Shown here in pieces: positions 19,904-29,037 of a DNA stretch of 64,000 nucleotides; within the stretch, counting starts at the first letter, position 1; each line of letters opens with the position of its first letter. The notes beneath the pieces were generated by a model that was not told the origin of the DNA, did not search any database, and worked only from the letters and a program-made list of their open reading frames with translations. Source of the DNA: Micromonospora sp. LH3U1 (lineage in GTDB: Bacteria > Actinomycetota > Actinomycetes > Mycobacteriales > Micromonosporaceae). A program made the translations under genes and the position numbers. The DNA lies in assembly GCF_028475105.1 (NCBI RefSeq), contig NZ_CP116936.1, positions 62,001-126,000 of the forward strand, in the 5' to 3' direction.

Positions 19904-20554
19904 TCAGGTGGTGGCGAAGGCGGCCCGGCGGCGGGCGTCGACCTCGGCGGCAAGCGCGGGTGCGCGTTCCAGCGCCTCCTGGTGACCGCAACTGGCCAGC
20001 CAGTTGGCCAACATCAGGTGGCCGCCCTCGGTGAGCACCGACTCCGGGTGGAACTGAACACCCTCGATGGGCAGCGTCCGGTGCCGCATCGCCATCACCA
20101 CGCCGGAGCCGGTCCAGCCGGTGACCTCCAGCTCGTCGGGGAGCGTCTCGGGCAGCACGGCGAGTGAGTGGTAGCGGGTGGCGGTGAACGGGTCGGGCAG
20201 GCCGGCGAGTACGCCGACCGAGTGGTGCCGTACCTCGGAGGTCTTGCCGTGCAGCAGCTCGGGGGCGCGCGTCACGGTCGCCCCGAACGCCTCGCCGATC
20301 GCCTGGTGGCCGAGGCAGACACCGAAGATTGGCAGCTCGCCCGCGTACTTTCGGATGACGTCCAGGCAGATGCCGGCACGGTCGGGACTGCCCGGCCCGG
20401 GTGAGAGCAGGATGCCGGCGGCGCCCACCTTGCCCACCTCGGCGACGTCGATCTCGTCGTTGCGGCGGACTTCGCAGTCGACGCCGAGCTGGCCGAGATA
20501 TTGCACGAGGTTGAAGACGAACGAGTCGTAGTTGTCGATCACCAGGACGCGCAT
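19904..20554 (-). CDS. pabA: Aminodeoxychorismate/anthranilate synthase glutamine amidotransferase (PabA/TrpG)
   Basis: 216 residues from ATG 20554. It is a class I glutamine amidotransferase: NYDSFVFNLVQYL at the N-terminus, the nucleophile Cys80 in GVCLGHQAIGEAFG, the oxyanion motif SPGPGSP, and His169/Glu171 in FHPESVLTEGG. It supplies ammonia to a chorismate-using subunit (PabB or TrpE), not present in the window. In actinomycetes this origin-proximal copy beside sortase and crgA is usually the folate (PabA) or dual-use subunit. It is the last gene of the leftward DUF881-sortase cluster. Confidence 0.92.
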   Translation of the reverse strand: MRVLVIDNYDSFVFNLVQYLGQLGVDCEVRRNDEIDVAEVGKVGAAGILLSPGPGSPDRAGICLDVIRKYAGELPIFGVCLGHQAIGEAFGATVTRAPELLHGKTSEVRHHSVGVLAGLPDPFTATRYHSLAVLPETLPDELEVTGWTGSGVVMAMRHRTLPIEGVQFHPESVLTEGGHLMLANWLASCGHQEALERAPALAAEVDARRRAAFATT

Positions 20555-20556
20555 GG

Positions 20557-20835
20557 TCACCTGCTCGGGGAGGGCGGCGCGGGGTTGTTCTGGTCGGTGT
20601 CGTACGGCAGTTCGTGCTCTTCGCCGGCCGGGGTTTCCTCGGTCACCGGGCCGCCGTTGCCCGATTCTGCGGGGACGCCGGACTCGACCTGCACGTCGTC
20701 GAAGGGCAGAAGAGGTTCCGCCCACGGAAAGGCGACATACCAGAGCAGGGCCACCGTGGCGACCACGAGCAGCATCGAGCCGGCCAGCTTTCCGGCCAGG
20801 CCGAACGGCAGCTTGCGCCAGATGAACGCGTACAT
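20557..20835 (-). CDS. Small single-pass membrane protein linked to class E sortase
   Basis: 92 residues. A basic N-terminus (WRKLPFGLAGK) and a membrane helix at about 14-37 are followed by an acidic, Pro/Glu/Gly-rich outside tail. No enzymatic motif can be seen. It sits four bases after the sortase stop and two bases before pabA, so it is co-transcribed. The same arrangement of a small membrane protein between sortase E and pabA is common in actinomycetes, suggesting an accessory envelope role; that is inference from position. Confidence 0.75.
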   Translation of the reverse strand: MYAFIWRKLPFGLAGKLAGSMLLVVATVALLWYVAFPWAEPLLPFDDVQVESGVPAESGNGGPVTEETPAGEEHELPYDTDQNNPAPPSPSR

Positions 20836-20839
20836 CAGG

Positions 20840-22754
20840 TCAGCCTCCCAGCTCCGCTGGACGGCCTGCCGACTTGGGTTGGGTGCGGTCCAGTTCGGCG
20901 TGAATGATCAGGCGCTGGTAGTTGTCGAACTTCGGGTTGCACGTGGTCAGGGTGAGCATCCGCTTGGACGGCTTCTTGTCCGGCTCGCCGGGCACCGGCG
21001 CCACCACTTCGACCTGGGTCGGCTTGACGATCCGTGACTGCGACACCAGGTAGACGTACCAGTCGGTCTTGCTTTCGACCACGATCGCGTCGCCCTCGCT
21101 GAGCTCGTCCAGCCGCCAGAAGGTGGCCCGGTTGCGGTGGCCGGCGACGGAGAAGTTGCCCACCTGGCCGGGCAGCGCGCTGGTCGGGTAGTGGCCCGGG
21201 GCGTAGCGGATGTCGGCCTGGGTGACGCCCTCGACCACGACCCAGTTCTTGTCGAGCTTGGGGATGTAGAGGCCCGCGAGCGGCTTGCCGTGTACCGGTG
21301 GGGACGGCTTGACGCTCGGCCCGGCCGATGGGGCGACCGTCGGGTCGTCGGCCGGACCCCACTCCCGAGCCAACTCGTTGGTGAGGTCGTTCTGGTGGGC
21401 GTCGACGATGGCCGACTTGCCCCAGACCTCGTAGCCGGCGAAGAGCAAGACCACCAGGCCGAAAGTGATCAGAACCTCGCCGGTGATGCGAACGCCGGTG
21501 CGCAGTCGCGAGCCGAGCGACGGGCGGGTGAGCTCGGAGTAGACGCTCTTGTAGCCCTCGCCGGTCTGGTGCGGCCGGAGTTGGACCACCCGCTCGCCCC
21601 GGCGAGGTTGGGGAGGTTCGGTGGGGTTGTCGCCGCCACCGGTCGGCTCGTCGGGGACCGCCGTGCGGGGGACGGCACCCATCAGCGCTGTCATGTCCGC
21701 AGTTGGCGGCCTGCTGGCGGGTGTCGCGGGCACGGCGGGAATCAACGCGGTCGCCGCAGGGTCGGCGGAGCGATCCGCTCCAGCGGGAGAGACACGGCCC
21801 GGCCCGGCCAGAGAGGAACGGTCCTGCCCGGCCGGCGCGGCGCGGTCGGGGGCGGCCGGTGAGACCGGGGCGGCTGGGGATCCGGCCGGGCGCGGAGGCC
21901 TGGCGGCGAGCTGGGGTATGAACGCGGTCGGCGAGTCGACCACCGGCGGAGTCGAGGGCCCGGACGGGACCGGCCGACTGGGCGTCCCGGAGGTCGTGGG
22001 CCGGGTCGGCATCTCACCTGGCATGCCCGGCCGGGTCGGCATCTCACCTGGCGCGGCGGGGCGGCTCGGCATCCCGCCGGGCGTGCCCAGGCCGGTCGGT
22101 GCCCCACCGGGCGTGCCCGGGCGGGTTGGGGTGGCACCCGGCGCGCCGGGTGCCGGCGGTGGGGTGGGCGCGGCCCCAGGCGCGGCCGGTCGGGTGGACG
22201 ACGCACTGGGCGCGGGGGCCGGGTCGGGGCGTTGCCGGGGGCAGCGGGCCGAACCGGACCCTGGTTGTTCGCGGTCGGCCGGCCGTGGGCGGCCGCAGGG
22301 GAGGGCCGGACCTTCCGGCCGGGCCCTGGCCGGGAGCGGCAGTGCCGGGCCAGGGCGGCGGGGCTTCGACACTCGGAGGGCCCGAGGTGTGGGTCGGGTC
22401 GGGTCGGCCGGCGCTCGGCCGCGCCGGGTGTTCGGGCCGCGCAGGGTGCTCGGTGCGGCCCGGCGGCGGCACGGTCGCCCGGTCGTTCTGAAGCGGCTCA
22501 GGGGTGCGGAGAGGACCAGGGCCGCGGAGAGGACCAGCGGTGTGCGGAGGCTCGGCCGCGCGGGGAGGGCCCGGGGTCGCCGCCGGCGGGCGCGACACAC
22601 CAGGCCGGGCGGGCAGCACCGGCTCGGGCCAGTTGCCGGCTTGGGTCGGTCGCGCGGGTGTCGGCTCGGGGCGGTCGACCTTGGGCAGGAAGGCGGTGGG
22701 CTCGTCGGTCTGATCCCGGTGTCGCCCGTCGCGATGCTCGTCCGGCCCGCTCAT
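20840..22754 (-). CDS. Class E sortase with long Pro-rich N-terminus, reading frame broken once
   Basis: The gene starts at ATG 22754, which overlaps the DUF881 stop (ATGA) and gives an N-terminus with [15 protein letters not shown]. That frame stays open to 22044, but the sortase domain lies in the frame one base further along. The switch is near 22220-22290, in GC runs. The downstream frame carries further TAFIPQL / TALIPAV / TALMGAV repeats in a Pro/Ala-rich cytoplasmic linker, a membrane helix ([16 protein letters not shown]) and the sortase core with catalytic His (SVAGHRNR), Cys (LTTCNPKF) and Arg ([11 protein letters not shown]). Class E sortases attach LAxTG proteins to the wall. A one-base insertion, real or artefactual, is the simplest reading. 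Confidence 0.85.
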
Positions 22755-23551
22755 TCAGGCACCGTAGCCGAGCGCAGGGCGGTCGAGTCCTCGAATGCTG
22801 GGACTCGCACCGTAGAGGTCGTCTCCTTGTAGCCGAGCTGGTAGTCGTCGACCGCGTCCTTGAACCACTGGACTCCCTCAGAGCTGGCGAGGGCCTGCTG
22901 GAGGGCAGCGGGATCGCCGATCGCTACGATCTTGAACGGTGGGGAGTACACCCGGCCATGGAGCAGCAGGGTGTTACCGACGCAGCGTACCGCGCTGGTC
23001 GCGAGCACACGGACGTTCATGATTGACATGGCCTCCGCTCCGCCGGCCCAGAGGGCATTGACCACGGCCTGCACGTCACCCTGATGCACCACCAGGTCGT
23101 CGTTGCTGGCGTCCGACTGGGTCTGGTCGAGTTGTGGCGCGTCGTTCAGCTCGACCGTGACCCCGGGGCCGGTGAGCGCAGTGAACCCGGCGGTCTGGAG
23201 GCTGCCCTGGGCGCGATTCTGCTGATCCTTGATCGGGGCGTCCGAGTCGGCCAGCGTGTTGGTCCGGTCCTCGACCTCACCGCGCAGTGTGGCGGCACGT
23301 CGTTCGCTCGCCGCCACCTGCTCGCGACGGTCCTCGATGAGCTGGTTGAGCTGGGGCCGCCGGTCCTCGCGCAGAGCGGTGCCGTCGGCGGTGGTCGCGG
23401 TGGTGGTGAAGAGCAGTCCCGCCGCGGCGGCGATCAGGGGCACCCCGATCGACCAGCCCGGTCGGCGTTGACGCGGTCGCCGGGGCAGCAGCCCGGCGGC
23501 GGCCCGTCGGAGGACCTTCTGCCAGGAGGTTGCGCCGGATGTGTACTCCAC
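22751..23551 (-). CDS. DUF881 family membrane protein
   Basis: 266 residues from GTG 23551, with GAAGGAA upstream. A basic N-terminus and membrane helix at about 33-52 are followed by a coiled-coil region at about 62-112 (LNQLIEDRREQVAASERR) and a DUF881 domain at about 120-260 (LTGPGVTVELND, VNALWAGGAEAMSI, PFKIVAIGD). DUF881 proteins (YlxW/YlxX group) are division-associated membrane proteins of unknown biochemistry, often near crgA, sortase and pabA in actinobacteria. The stop overlaps the sortase start, and crgA diverges 220 bases away. Confidence 0.88.
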   Translation of the reverse strand: MEYTSGATSWQKVLRRAAAGLLPRRPRQRRPGWSIGVPLIAAAAGLLFTTTATTADGTALREDRRPQLNQLIEDRREQVAASERRAATLRGEVEDRTNTLADSDAPIKDQQNRAQGSLQTAGFTALTGPGVTVELNDAPQLDQTQSDASNDDLVVHQGDVQAVVNALWAGGAEAMSIMNVRVLATSAVRCVGNTLLLHGRVYSPPFKIVAIGDPAALQQALASSEGVQWFKDAVDDYQLGYKETTSTVRVPAFEDSTALRSATVPE

Positions 23552-23772
23552 CGAGCGTTCCTTCCGCGTATCGGGGATCGTTCCGCCCCGGCCGGGCCGG
23601 TGATGCGAACAGTCCCACCTATTTCGGTCACTCCGTGCACCGGCCTGACCCCATTCGTGGTCCGGGCGGGCAATCGGGACTACGCTAGCTGTCGAGCATT
23701 ATTGGCCATGGACCGTCGTCTCCGCGCCCGGTTGTCAGGCCGGACGAGGTCGTCACCCCTCTGGAGAGCGTC

Positions 23773-24036
23773 GTGCCCAAGTCTCAGGTTCGTAAGAAGA
23801 AGGTGTACACCCCGCCGACGGATGTCCGTCCGACGACGGCGTCGTCGACGCGCAAGCCTAGCCCGGTGTGGTTGCCGATCACCGCGGTCGCCTTGATCGT
23901 CGCTGGGATCGGCTGGCTGGTGCTCTACTACCTGTCCGAGCAGCAGTACCCGGTCATGGCGTGGGGTTACTGGAACCTCGCGGTCGGCTTCGGAGCGATG
24001 GTCGCTTCGCTGGCGTTGCTCTCCCGCTGGCGCTGA
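23773..24036 (+). CDS. crgA: Cell-division protein CrgA
   Basis: 87 residues from GTG 23773, with GGAGAG upstream. The N-terminus is basic and polar (MPKSQVRKKKVYTPP), then two membrane helices at about 34-54 and 62-82 are joined by the short loop SEQQYPVMAWG, which is the family signature. CrgA is an actinobacterial divisome protein that interacts with FtsZ, FtsQ, FtsI and PBPs and times septation during sporulation in Streptomyces. Length and topology are canonical. It is divergent from the DUF881-sortase cluster. Confidence 0.95.
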   Translation: MPKSQVRKKKVYTPPTDVRPTTASSTRKPSPVWLPITAVALIVAGIGWLVLYYLSEQQYPVMAWGYWNLAVGFGAMVASLALLSRWR

Positions 24037-24178
24037 GCCTGCTCGGCCGTCGCATCGGCGGTTCCGCGTCACCTCACCGAGCCCCTGCCCGGCAGGATCG
24101 GGCGGGGCACCCTATGGTGTCCGCAGGCAGCGTGGCCTACTGCGAGATGACTCACGTTACTGCTGGGTAACCTTCGCG

Positions 24179-24184
24179 TAGGCT
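24179..24184 (+). promoter_or_regulatory. TAGGCT -10 element of a leaderless promoter
   Basis: TAGGCT fits TANNNT and stands exactly seven bases before ATG 24192, so transcription would start at or next to the start codon. No clear -35 is seen. The same hexamer and spacing precede the LLM gene at 39224. Confidence 0.5.
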
Positions 24185-24191
24185 GCACTGC

Positions 24192-26441
24192 ATGACCGAG
24201 CAGGGCGAGGTCATCAGGCAGCAGACCGGGGAGGCCAACTCGATGGGCAGCGTCCAGATCGTCACCACGATCCTCGCGGCCGCCATCACCGCTGTGGCGG
24301 TGTGGCTTGCGGTGCGTGCGGTCCTGAAGATGGTGGCAGTCATCCGGCTCGGGCAGCCCGCGCCGGAGCGGTTCGCCGACAAGGTCACTCGCGCCAGGAC
24401 CATGCTGGTGGAGACTGCCGGCCACACCCGGATGCTCAAGTGGGGCGTGGTGGGTGCCGCGCACTGGTTCGTGATGGTCGGCTTCGTCGTGCTGTCGCTG
24501 CTGGTGCTCGAGGCGTACTTCGAGGTGGTCACCACGGGCGGTGGCCTGCCGATCATCGGGCACTGGACGATCTTCGGCCTGGTTACCGAGATCATCGGGG
24601 TGCTGGGTCTGGTGGGAATCCTGGTGCTGATGGCGATCCGGCTCCGCAACCGGCCGTCCCGGCCGGGTGGGCGGTCCCGGTTCACCGGCTCGACCATGTG
24701 GCAGGGCTACTTCGTCGAGTGGATCGTGCTGCTGGTCCTGATCTTCGGGTTCGTGATCCGGGGCTTCAAGGTCGCCACCGACCACTTCGAGTTCCCGTTC
24801 TGGGCCACTCCGGTCAGTCACGCCGTCGGTGCGGTGCTGCCGGCCTGGGAGGACGGGGTCAGCGTCGCCGCGGCCATCAAGATCGTCATCTCGATGACCT
24901 GGCTGATCGTCATCTCCCTGAACGTCACCATGGGCGTCGCCTGGCACCGCTTCCTGGCGTTCCCCAACATCTTCTTCAAGCGCGAGCCGGCCCGGCCCGC
25001 CGGCTCCGGCCTCGGCGCGCTGCGCCCGATGACGAGTCAGGGCAAGCCGCTCGACTTCGAGGAGGCCGACCCGGAGAAGGACCAGTTCGGCGTCGCCCAC
25101 GTCGAGCAGTTCAGCTGGAAGGGCCTCCTGGATTTCAGCACCTGCACCGAGTGCGGTCGCTGCCAGTCGCAGTGCCCCGCCTGGAACACCGGCAAGCCGT
25201 TGTCGCCCAAGCTGCTCGTGCTGAGCCTGCGGGACCACGCGTACGCCAAGGCGCCCTACCTGCTGGCCGGCGGCGGCAAGGACCTGACCGGCGAGGAGAA
25301 GGCCACCCAGGCTCAGCTCGCCCACCTGGACGTCCTGGCCCTGGCCGAGGCCGACAAGCCGTTGATCGGCACCGCCGAGGAGGGCGGTGTCATCGACCCC
25401 GACGTGCTCTGGTCCTGCACCACCTGCGGCGCCTGTGTCGAGCAGTGCCCGGTGGACATCGAGCACGTGGACCACATCGTCGACATGCGCCGCTACCAGG
25501 TGCTGATCGAGTCGAGCTTCCCCTCCGAGGCCGGCGTGATGCTGCGCAACCTGGAGAACAAGGGCAACCCGTGGGGTGCCCCGCCGAACACCCGCGAAGA
25601 CTGGACCAAGGGCCTGGACTTCGAGGTGCCCCGGGTCGGCGAGGTGGACGACTTCGAGTACCTGTTCTGGGTCGGCTGCGCCGGTGCGTTCGAGGACCGG
25701 GCCAAGAAGACCACCCGCGCGGTGGCCACGCTGCTCAACGAGGCGGGCGTGAAGTTCGCGATCCTGGGCGAGGGCGAGACCTGCTCCGGCGACCCGGCGC
25801 GGCGGATCGGCAACGAGTTCGTCTTCCAGATGCTCGCCCAGCAGAACGTGGAGACGCTGAACGAGGCGTTCGAGGGCCGGGACAAGGCCAAGCGCAAGAT
25901 CGTCGCGACCTGCCCGCACTGCTTCAACACCCTGGGCAACGAGTACGGCGAACTCGGCGGCGATTTCGAGGTCGTCCACCACACCCAGCTGCTGGCCCAC
26001 CTGGTCGCCACCGGCAAGCTCACCCCGGTGCAGCCGGTCGACGGTGGCGTCACCTACCACGACCCCTGCTACCTGGGTCGGCACAACCGGGTCTTCGCGG
26101 CTCCCCGTGAGGTCCTTGGTGACGCCATCGAGGGCGAGCTCACCGAGATGCCACGTAACAGCGAGCGCTCCTTCTGCTGTGGCGCCGGCGGTGCCCGGAT
26201 GTGGATGGAAGAGAAGATCGGCAAGCGGATCAACGTGGACCGGGTCGAGGAGGCCATGGCCACCGGGGCGAAGACGGTCGCCGTCGGTTGCCCGTTCTGC
26301 TCGACGATGCTCAGCGACGGGGTCAACGGCAAGGGGGCCGGGGAGCAGGTCGAGGTCATCGACGTGGCCACGGTGCTGCTCCGCTCGGTCAAGCCGGAGC
26401 AGCCGCAGGCCGGCAAGGAGACCGCGCCGATCGGCGGCTGA
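24192..26441 (+). CDS. Membrane-bound Fe-S oxidoreductase (heterodisulfide-reductase-like, CCG domains)
   Basis: 749 residues. The N-terminal half holds five or six membrane helices (about 18-42, 90-115, 125-150, 175-195, 235-255) with His residues that could bind heme. Two 4Fe-4S motifs follow, CTECGRCQSQCP from Cys318 and CTTCGACVEQCP from Cys409, then two CCG-type domains, the second with CCGAGGARMW (Cys662). It probably passes electrons between a cytoplasmic donor and the quinone pool, as in HdrD/GlpC-like proteins; substrate unknown. ATG 24192 is chosen because all fifteen codons before the alternative ATG 24243 end in G or C and a -10 lies at leaderless distance. Confidence 0.88.
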   Translation: MTEQGEVIRQQTGEANSMGSVQIVTTILAAAITAVAVWLAVRAVLKMVAVIRLGQPAPERFADKVTRARTMLVETAGHTRMLKWGVVGAAHWFVMVGFVVLSLLVLEAYFEVVTTGGGLPIIGHWTIFGLVTEIIGVLGLVGILVLMAIRLRNRPSRPGGRSRFTGSTMWQGYFVEWIVLLVLIFGFVIRGFKVATDHFEFPFWATPVSHAVGAVLPAWEDGVSVAAAIKIVISMTWLIVISLNVTMGVAWHRFLAFPNIFFKREPARPAGSGLGALRPMTSQGKPLDFEEADPEKDQFGVAHVEQFSWKGLLDFSTCTECGRCQSQCPAWNTGKPLSPKLLVLSLRDHAYAKAPYLLAGGGKDLTGEEKATQAQLAHLDVLALAEADKPLIGTAEEGGVIDPDVLWSCTTCGACVEQCPVDIEHVDHIVDMRRYQVLIESSFPSEAGVMLRNLENKGNPWGAPPNTREDWTKGLDFEVPRVGEVDDFEYLFWVGCAGAFEDRAKKTTRAVATLLNEAGVKFAILGEGETCSGDPARRIGNEFVFQMLAQQNVETLNEAFEGRDKAKRKIVATCPHCFNTLGNEYGELGGDFEVVHHTQLLAHLVATGKLTPVQPVDGGVTYHDPCYLGRHNRVFAAPREVLGDAIEGELTEMPRNSERSFCCGAGGARMWMEEKIGKRINVDRVEEAMATGAKTVAVGCPFCSTMLSDGVNGKGAGEQVEVIDVATVLLRSVKPEQPQAGKETAPIGG

Positions 26442-26467
26442 GCCGCGTACACCTGGGATCTGAACAT

Positions 26468-26501
26468 CGACGGCGGCGGCCCCCAAGGGCCGCCGCCGTC
26501 G
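26468..26501 (+). terminator. Rho-independent-type hairpin after the Fe-S oxidoreductase
   Basis: A perfect 15-base GC-rich stem (CGACGGCGGCGGCCC with its complement) closes on a CCAA loop, 27 bases after the stop. Confidence 0.85.
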
Positions 26502-26544
26502 TGCAAGAATCTCGCCGAGGTGAGGCGACATCGACGGCCTACTC

Positions 26545-27870
26545 TTGACGACGTTGTTGCCCCTGGTCGGCTTCGTTGCGCTGACCGCGGGCAACGCGTT
26601 CTTCGTCGCGGCCGAGTTCGCCCTGGTCACGGTCGACCGCGCGGAGATCGACCGGCGGGCCGCCGCGGGCGACCAGGCCGCCCTGACGGTACGCACAGCG
26701 CTGCGCGAACTCTCCTTCCAGCTCTCCGGGGCGCAGCTCGGCATCACCATCACCGCGCTGCTCACCGGCTACCTGGCCGAGCCGGCCCTGGCCCGGATCT
26801 TCGCCCCGCTGCTGCGCCCGATGGTCGGGGACAGCACCGAGCGGTTCACCCCGTTCCTCGCGTTGGCCCTGGCCACACTGATCTCCATGCTCTTCGGTGA
26901 GTTGGTGCCGAAGAACGCGGCGTTGGCCCGGCCCATGCCGGCGGCGCTCGCCACGGCCGGCCCGATGCACACCTTCTCCCGGACGTTCGGCTGGGTGATC
27001 CGGGGCTTGAACGGCTCGGCGAACCGGCTGGTCCGGGCGCTCGGCGTGGAGCCGCAGGAGGAACTGGCCAGTGCCCGCTCCCCGGAGGAGCTGGGCCTAC
27101 TGGCGGCCATCTCGGCCCGGGCCGGCGCGTTGCCGACGGACACCGCGATGCTGCTGCGCCGCACCATCCGGTTCGGCGACAAGCGAGCCGCTGAGGCGAT
27201 GACCCCCCGGGTGGACGTGGTCGCGCTGCGCGTCACGGCCACCGTGGCCGAGCTGCTCGAGGCGTCCCGGCAGACCGGGCGGACCCGCTTTCCGGTGTAC
27301 GAGGAGACCCTGGACCTGGTGACCGGCGTGGCCGGTGTGCCCGACGCGCTGGGCGTGCCGCTGGCCGACCGGGCGTCCACAATGGTCGGCTCGGTGGCCC
27401 GCGAACCGGTGTACGTGCCGGAGAGCTTGAACCTGGACGGCGTGCTGGCCGCGTTGAAGGCGGCTGGCGCGGACCTGGCCATCGTGGTCGACGAGTACGG
27501 CGGCACGGACGGGGTCGTGACGATCGAGGACCTCGTCGAGGAGTTGGTCGGGGAGATCGCCGACGAGTTCGACCCGGCGAGCGTGGACGACGCCGGTCCG
27601 GCCGAGCTGACCGTGCCCGGCGGCGAGCGCACCGTGCTGGTCGACGGGGTGCTGCGCTCCGACGAGTTGGCCGAGCAGACCGGTTTCCGGCTGCCTGAGG
27701 GGCCGTACGAGACGTTGGCCGGGTTCCTGATGGCCCGGCTCGGGCACATCCCGCTGGCCGGCGAGACAGTCGAGGCGGGCGGCTGGGAGTTCACCGTGGT
27801 GGAGGTGGAGCGGCACCGGATCGAGCAGGTCCGGGTGTTGCGCCCGGCGGAGCCGGACCACGATGACTGA
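26545..27870 (+). CDS. CNNM/hemolysin-C family membrane protein with CBS pair (first of two)
   Basis: 441 residues from TTG 26545. A DUF21/CNNM membrane domain (four helices, about 1-190, LTAGNAFFVAAEFALVTVDR; GAQLGITITALLTGYLAEPA) is followed by two CBS domains (about 205-335) and a C-terminal CorC/HlyC domain (about 350-435). Homologues act in Mg2+ or Co2+ efflux (CorB-like). The best ribosome site, GAGGTG at 26517-26522, is ideally spaced for 26530, where the codon is ATC, giving IDGLLLTTL; a rare ATC start is possible. The next gene overlaps by eight bases and encodes a paralogue. Confidence 0.9.
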   Translation: MTTLLPLVGFVALTAGNAFFVAAEFALVTVDRAEIDRRAAAGDQAALTVRTALRELSFQLSGAQLGITITALLTGYLAEPALARIFAPLLRPMVGDSTERFTPFLALALATLISMLFGELVPKNAALARPMPAALATAGPMHTFSRTFGWVIRGLNGSANRLVRALGVEPQEELASARSPEELGLLAAISARAGALPTDTAMLLRRTIRFGDKRAAEAMTPRVDVVALRVTATVAELLEASRQTGRTRFPVYEETLDLVTGVAGVPDALGVPLADRASTMVGSVAREPVYVPESLNLDGVLAALKAAGADLAIVVDEYGGTDGVVTIEDLVEELVGEIADEFDPASVDDAGPAELTVPGGERTVLVDGVLRSDELAEQTGFRLPEGPYETLAGFLMARLGHIPLAGETVEAGGWEFTVVEVERHRIEQVRVLRPAEPDHDD

Positions 27871-28864
27871 GCTGCTGGTGACCGTGCTGCTGCTGCTCGG
27901 CAACGGGTTCTTCGTGGGCAGCGAGTTCGCGCTCATCGCGTCGCGCCGGACGGTGATCGAGCCGCTGGCCGCCGGATCGAAGCGTGCCCGGTGGGCGTTG
28001 TCGGCGATGAACCAGATCCCGTTGATGATCGCTGGCGCGCAGCTCGGCATCACGGTCTGTTCGCTGGGTCTAGGCGCGATTGCCGAGCCGGCGCTGGCCC
28101 ATCTGCTGGAGCCGCCGTTCCACGCGGCCGGCCTGCCCGAGCGGGCGGTGCACCCGGTGGCGTTCGTGCTGGCACTGGGCGTGGTGGTCTTTCTGCACAC
28201 GGTCGTCGGCGAGATGGTGCCGAAGAACATCACGCTGGCCGGTCCGGAGGTCTCCGCACTCTGGCTCGGCCCGGCGATGCTGGCGTTCTGTGTGGCCACC
28301 AAGCCACTGCTCATCGCGATGAAGTGGGCAGCCCGCCGGGTGCTCGCGTTGTGGCGGATCGAGGCGTCCGAGTCGGTGAAGACGGTGTTCACCGCCGAGG
28401 AGTTGGCCGGGCTTGTCTCCCAGGCGCGTACCGAGGGTCTGCTCGACGAGGAGCAGCACGTTCGGATCACCGGTGCCCTGGCCCTGCACACCCGCACGGC
28501 GGCGGACGCGCTGCAACCGTGGTCGACGGTGGTGACGGTGGCCGAGGACGTCTCGCCGGCGTCGCTGGAGGTGTTGGCGACCCGCACCGGCCGGTCCCGG
28601 TTTCCGGTGGTGCAGCGGTCGACTCGTCGGGTGCTCGGGTTCGTGCACGTCAAGGACGTTCTCGGGTACGCCGGACAGGGTCGCCGCGCGCCGGTGCCGG
28701 CCCGGGTCTACCGGCCGCTGGCGGTGGTGCCGCCGGAGCGTACGCTCGCCGATCTGCTGCTGGCCATGCGCCGCGAACGGCGGCACATGGTGCTGGTCAG
28801 CGACGGCCGGCGCCCTCTCGGTGTGGTCACACTCGATGACGTATTGACCGCAATCGTTGGGTGA
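27863..28864 (+). CDS. CNNM/hemolysin-C family membrane protein with CBS pair (second of two)
   Basis: 333 residues from ATG 27863. The DUF21 membrane domain (about 1-180, NGFFVGSEFALIASRR; GAQLGITVCSLGLGAIAEPA; GEMVPKNITLA) is followed by two CBS domains (about 205-333, ending PLGVVTLDDVLTAIVG). Unlike its upstream paralogue it lacks the C-terminal CorC/HlyC domain, which is a recurring long/short pair arrangement in actinobacteria and suggests a heterodimeric ion transporter. It overlaps the first gene by eight bases, so the two are co-expressed. Confidence 0.9.
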   Translation: MTELLVTVLLLLGNGFFVGSEFALIASRRTVIEPLAAGSKRARWALSAMNQIPLMIAGAQLGITVCSLGLGAIAEPALAHLLEPPFHAAGLPERAVHPVAFVLALGVVVFLHTVVGEMVPKNITLAGPEVSALWLGPAMLAFCVATKPLLIAMKWAARRVLALWRIEASESVKTVFTAEELAGLVSQARTEGLLDEEQHVRITGALALHTRTAADALQPWSTVVTVAEDVSPASLEVLATRTGRSRFPVVQRSTRRVLGFVHVKDVLGYAGQGRRAPVPARVYRPLAVVPPERTLADLLLAMRRERRHMVLVSDGRRPLGVVTLDDVLTAIVG

Positions 28865-28923
28865 TGGACCAATACCCTTGGTGTGCAAGCAGTTGCACGA
28901 CAGTGATGGTTGTTCTGCTCACC

Positions 28924-28952
28924 TTGATTACCGCCCCGACCTTCCCTAATGT
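28924..28952 (+). promoter_or_regulatory. Promoter TTGATT-N17-TAATGT for the NlpC/P60 gene
   Basis: -35 TTGATT (28924-28929) and -10 TAATGT (28947-28952) are separated by exactly 17 bases, close to the housekeeping sigma consensus. The predicted start at about 28958-28960 coincides with the first base of a long-range stem. Confidence 0.65.
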
Positions 28953-28957
28953 GAGGC

Positions 28958-29018
28958 ACCGACCGCTGTGGGTCGTCTGCCTCGGCCCTTCCCTCACGCG
29001 AGGCGCCCGGCGGTCGGT
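28958..29018 (+). promoter_or_regulatory. Structured 5' leader of the NlpC/P60 gene
   Basis: A 9-base outer stem pairs ACCGACCGC (28958-28966) with GCGGTCGGT (29010-29018) and encloses a second stem, GCCTCG (28979-28984) with CGAGGC (28999-29004). The outer stem begins at the predicted transcription start and ends three bases before the AAAGGAG ribosome site, so folding could govern access to it. I do not recognise a known riboswitch class. Confidence 0.45.
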
Positions 29019-29037
29019 TGCAAAGGAGTCGGTGCCG

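Noticed and set aside
24069..26765. Long minus-strand frame opposite the Fe-S oxidoreductase
   Set aside because: Same reason: the plus-strand protein has full cluster motifs, while the antisense product is low-complexity.
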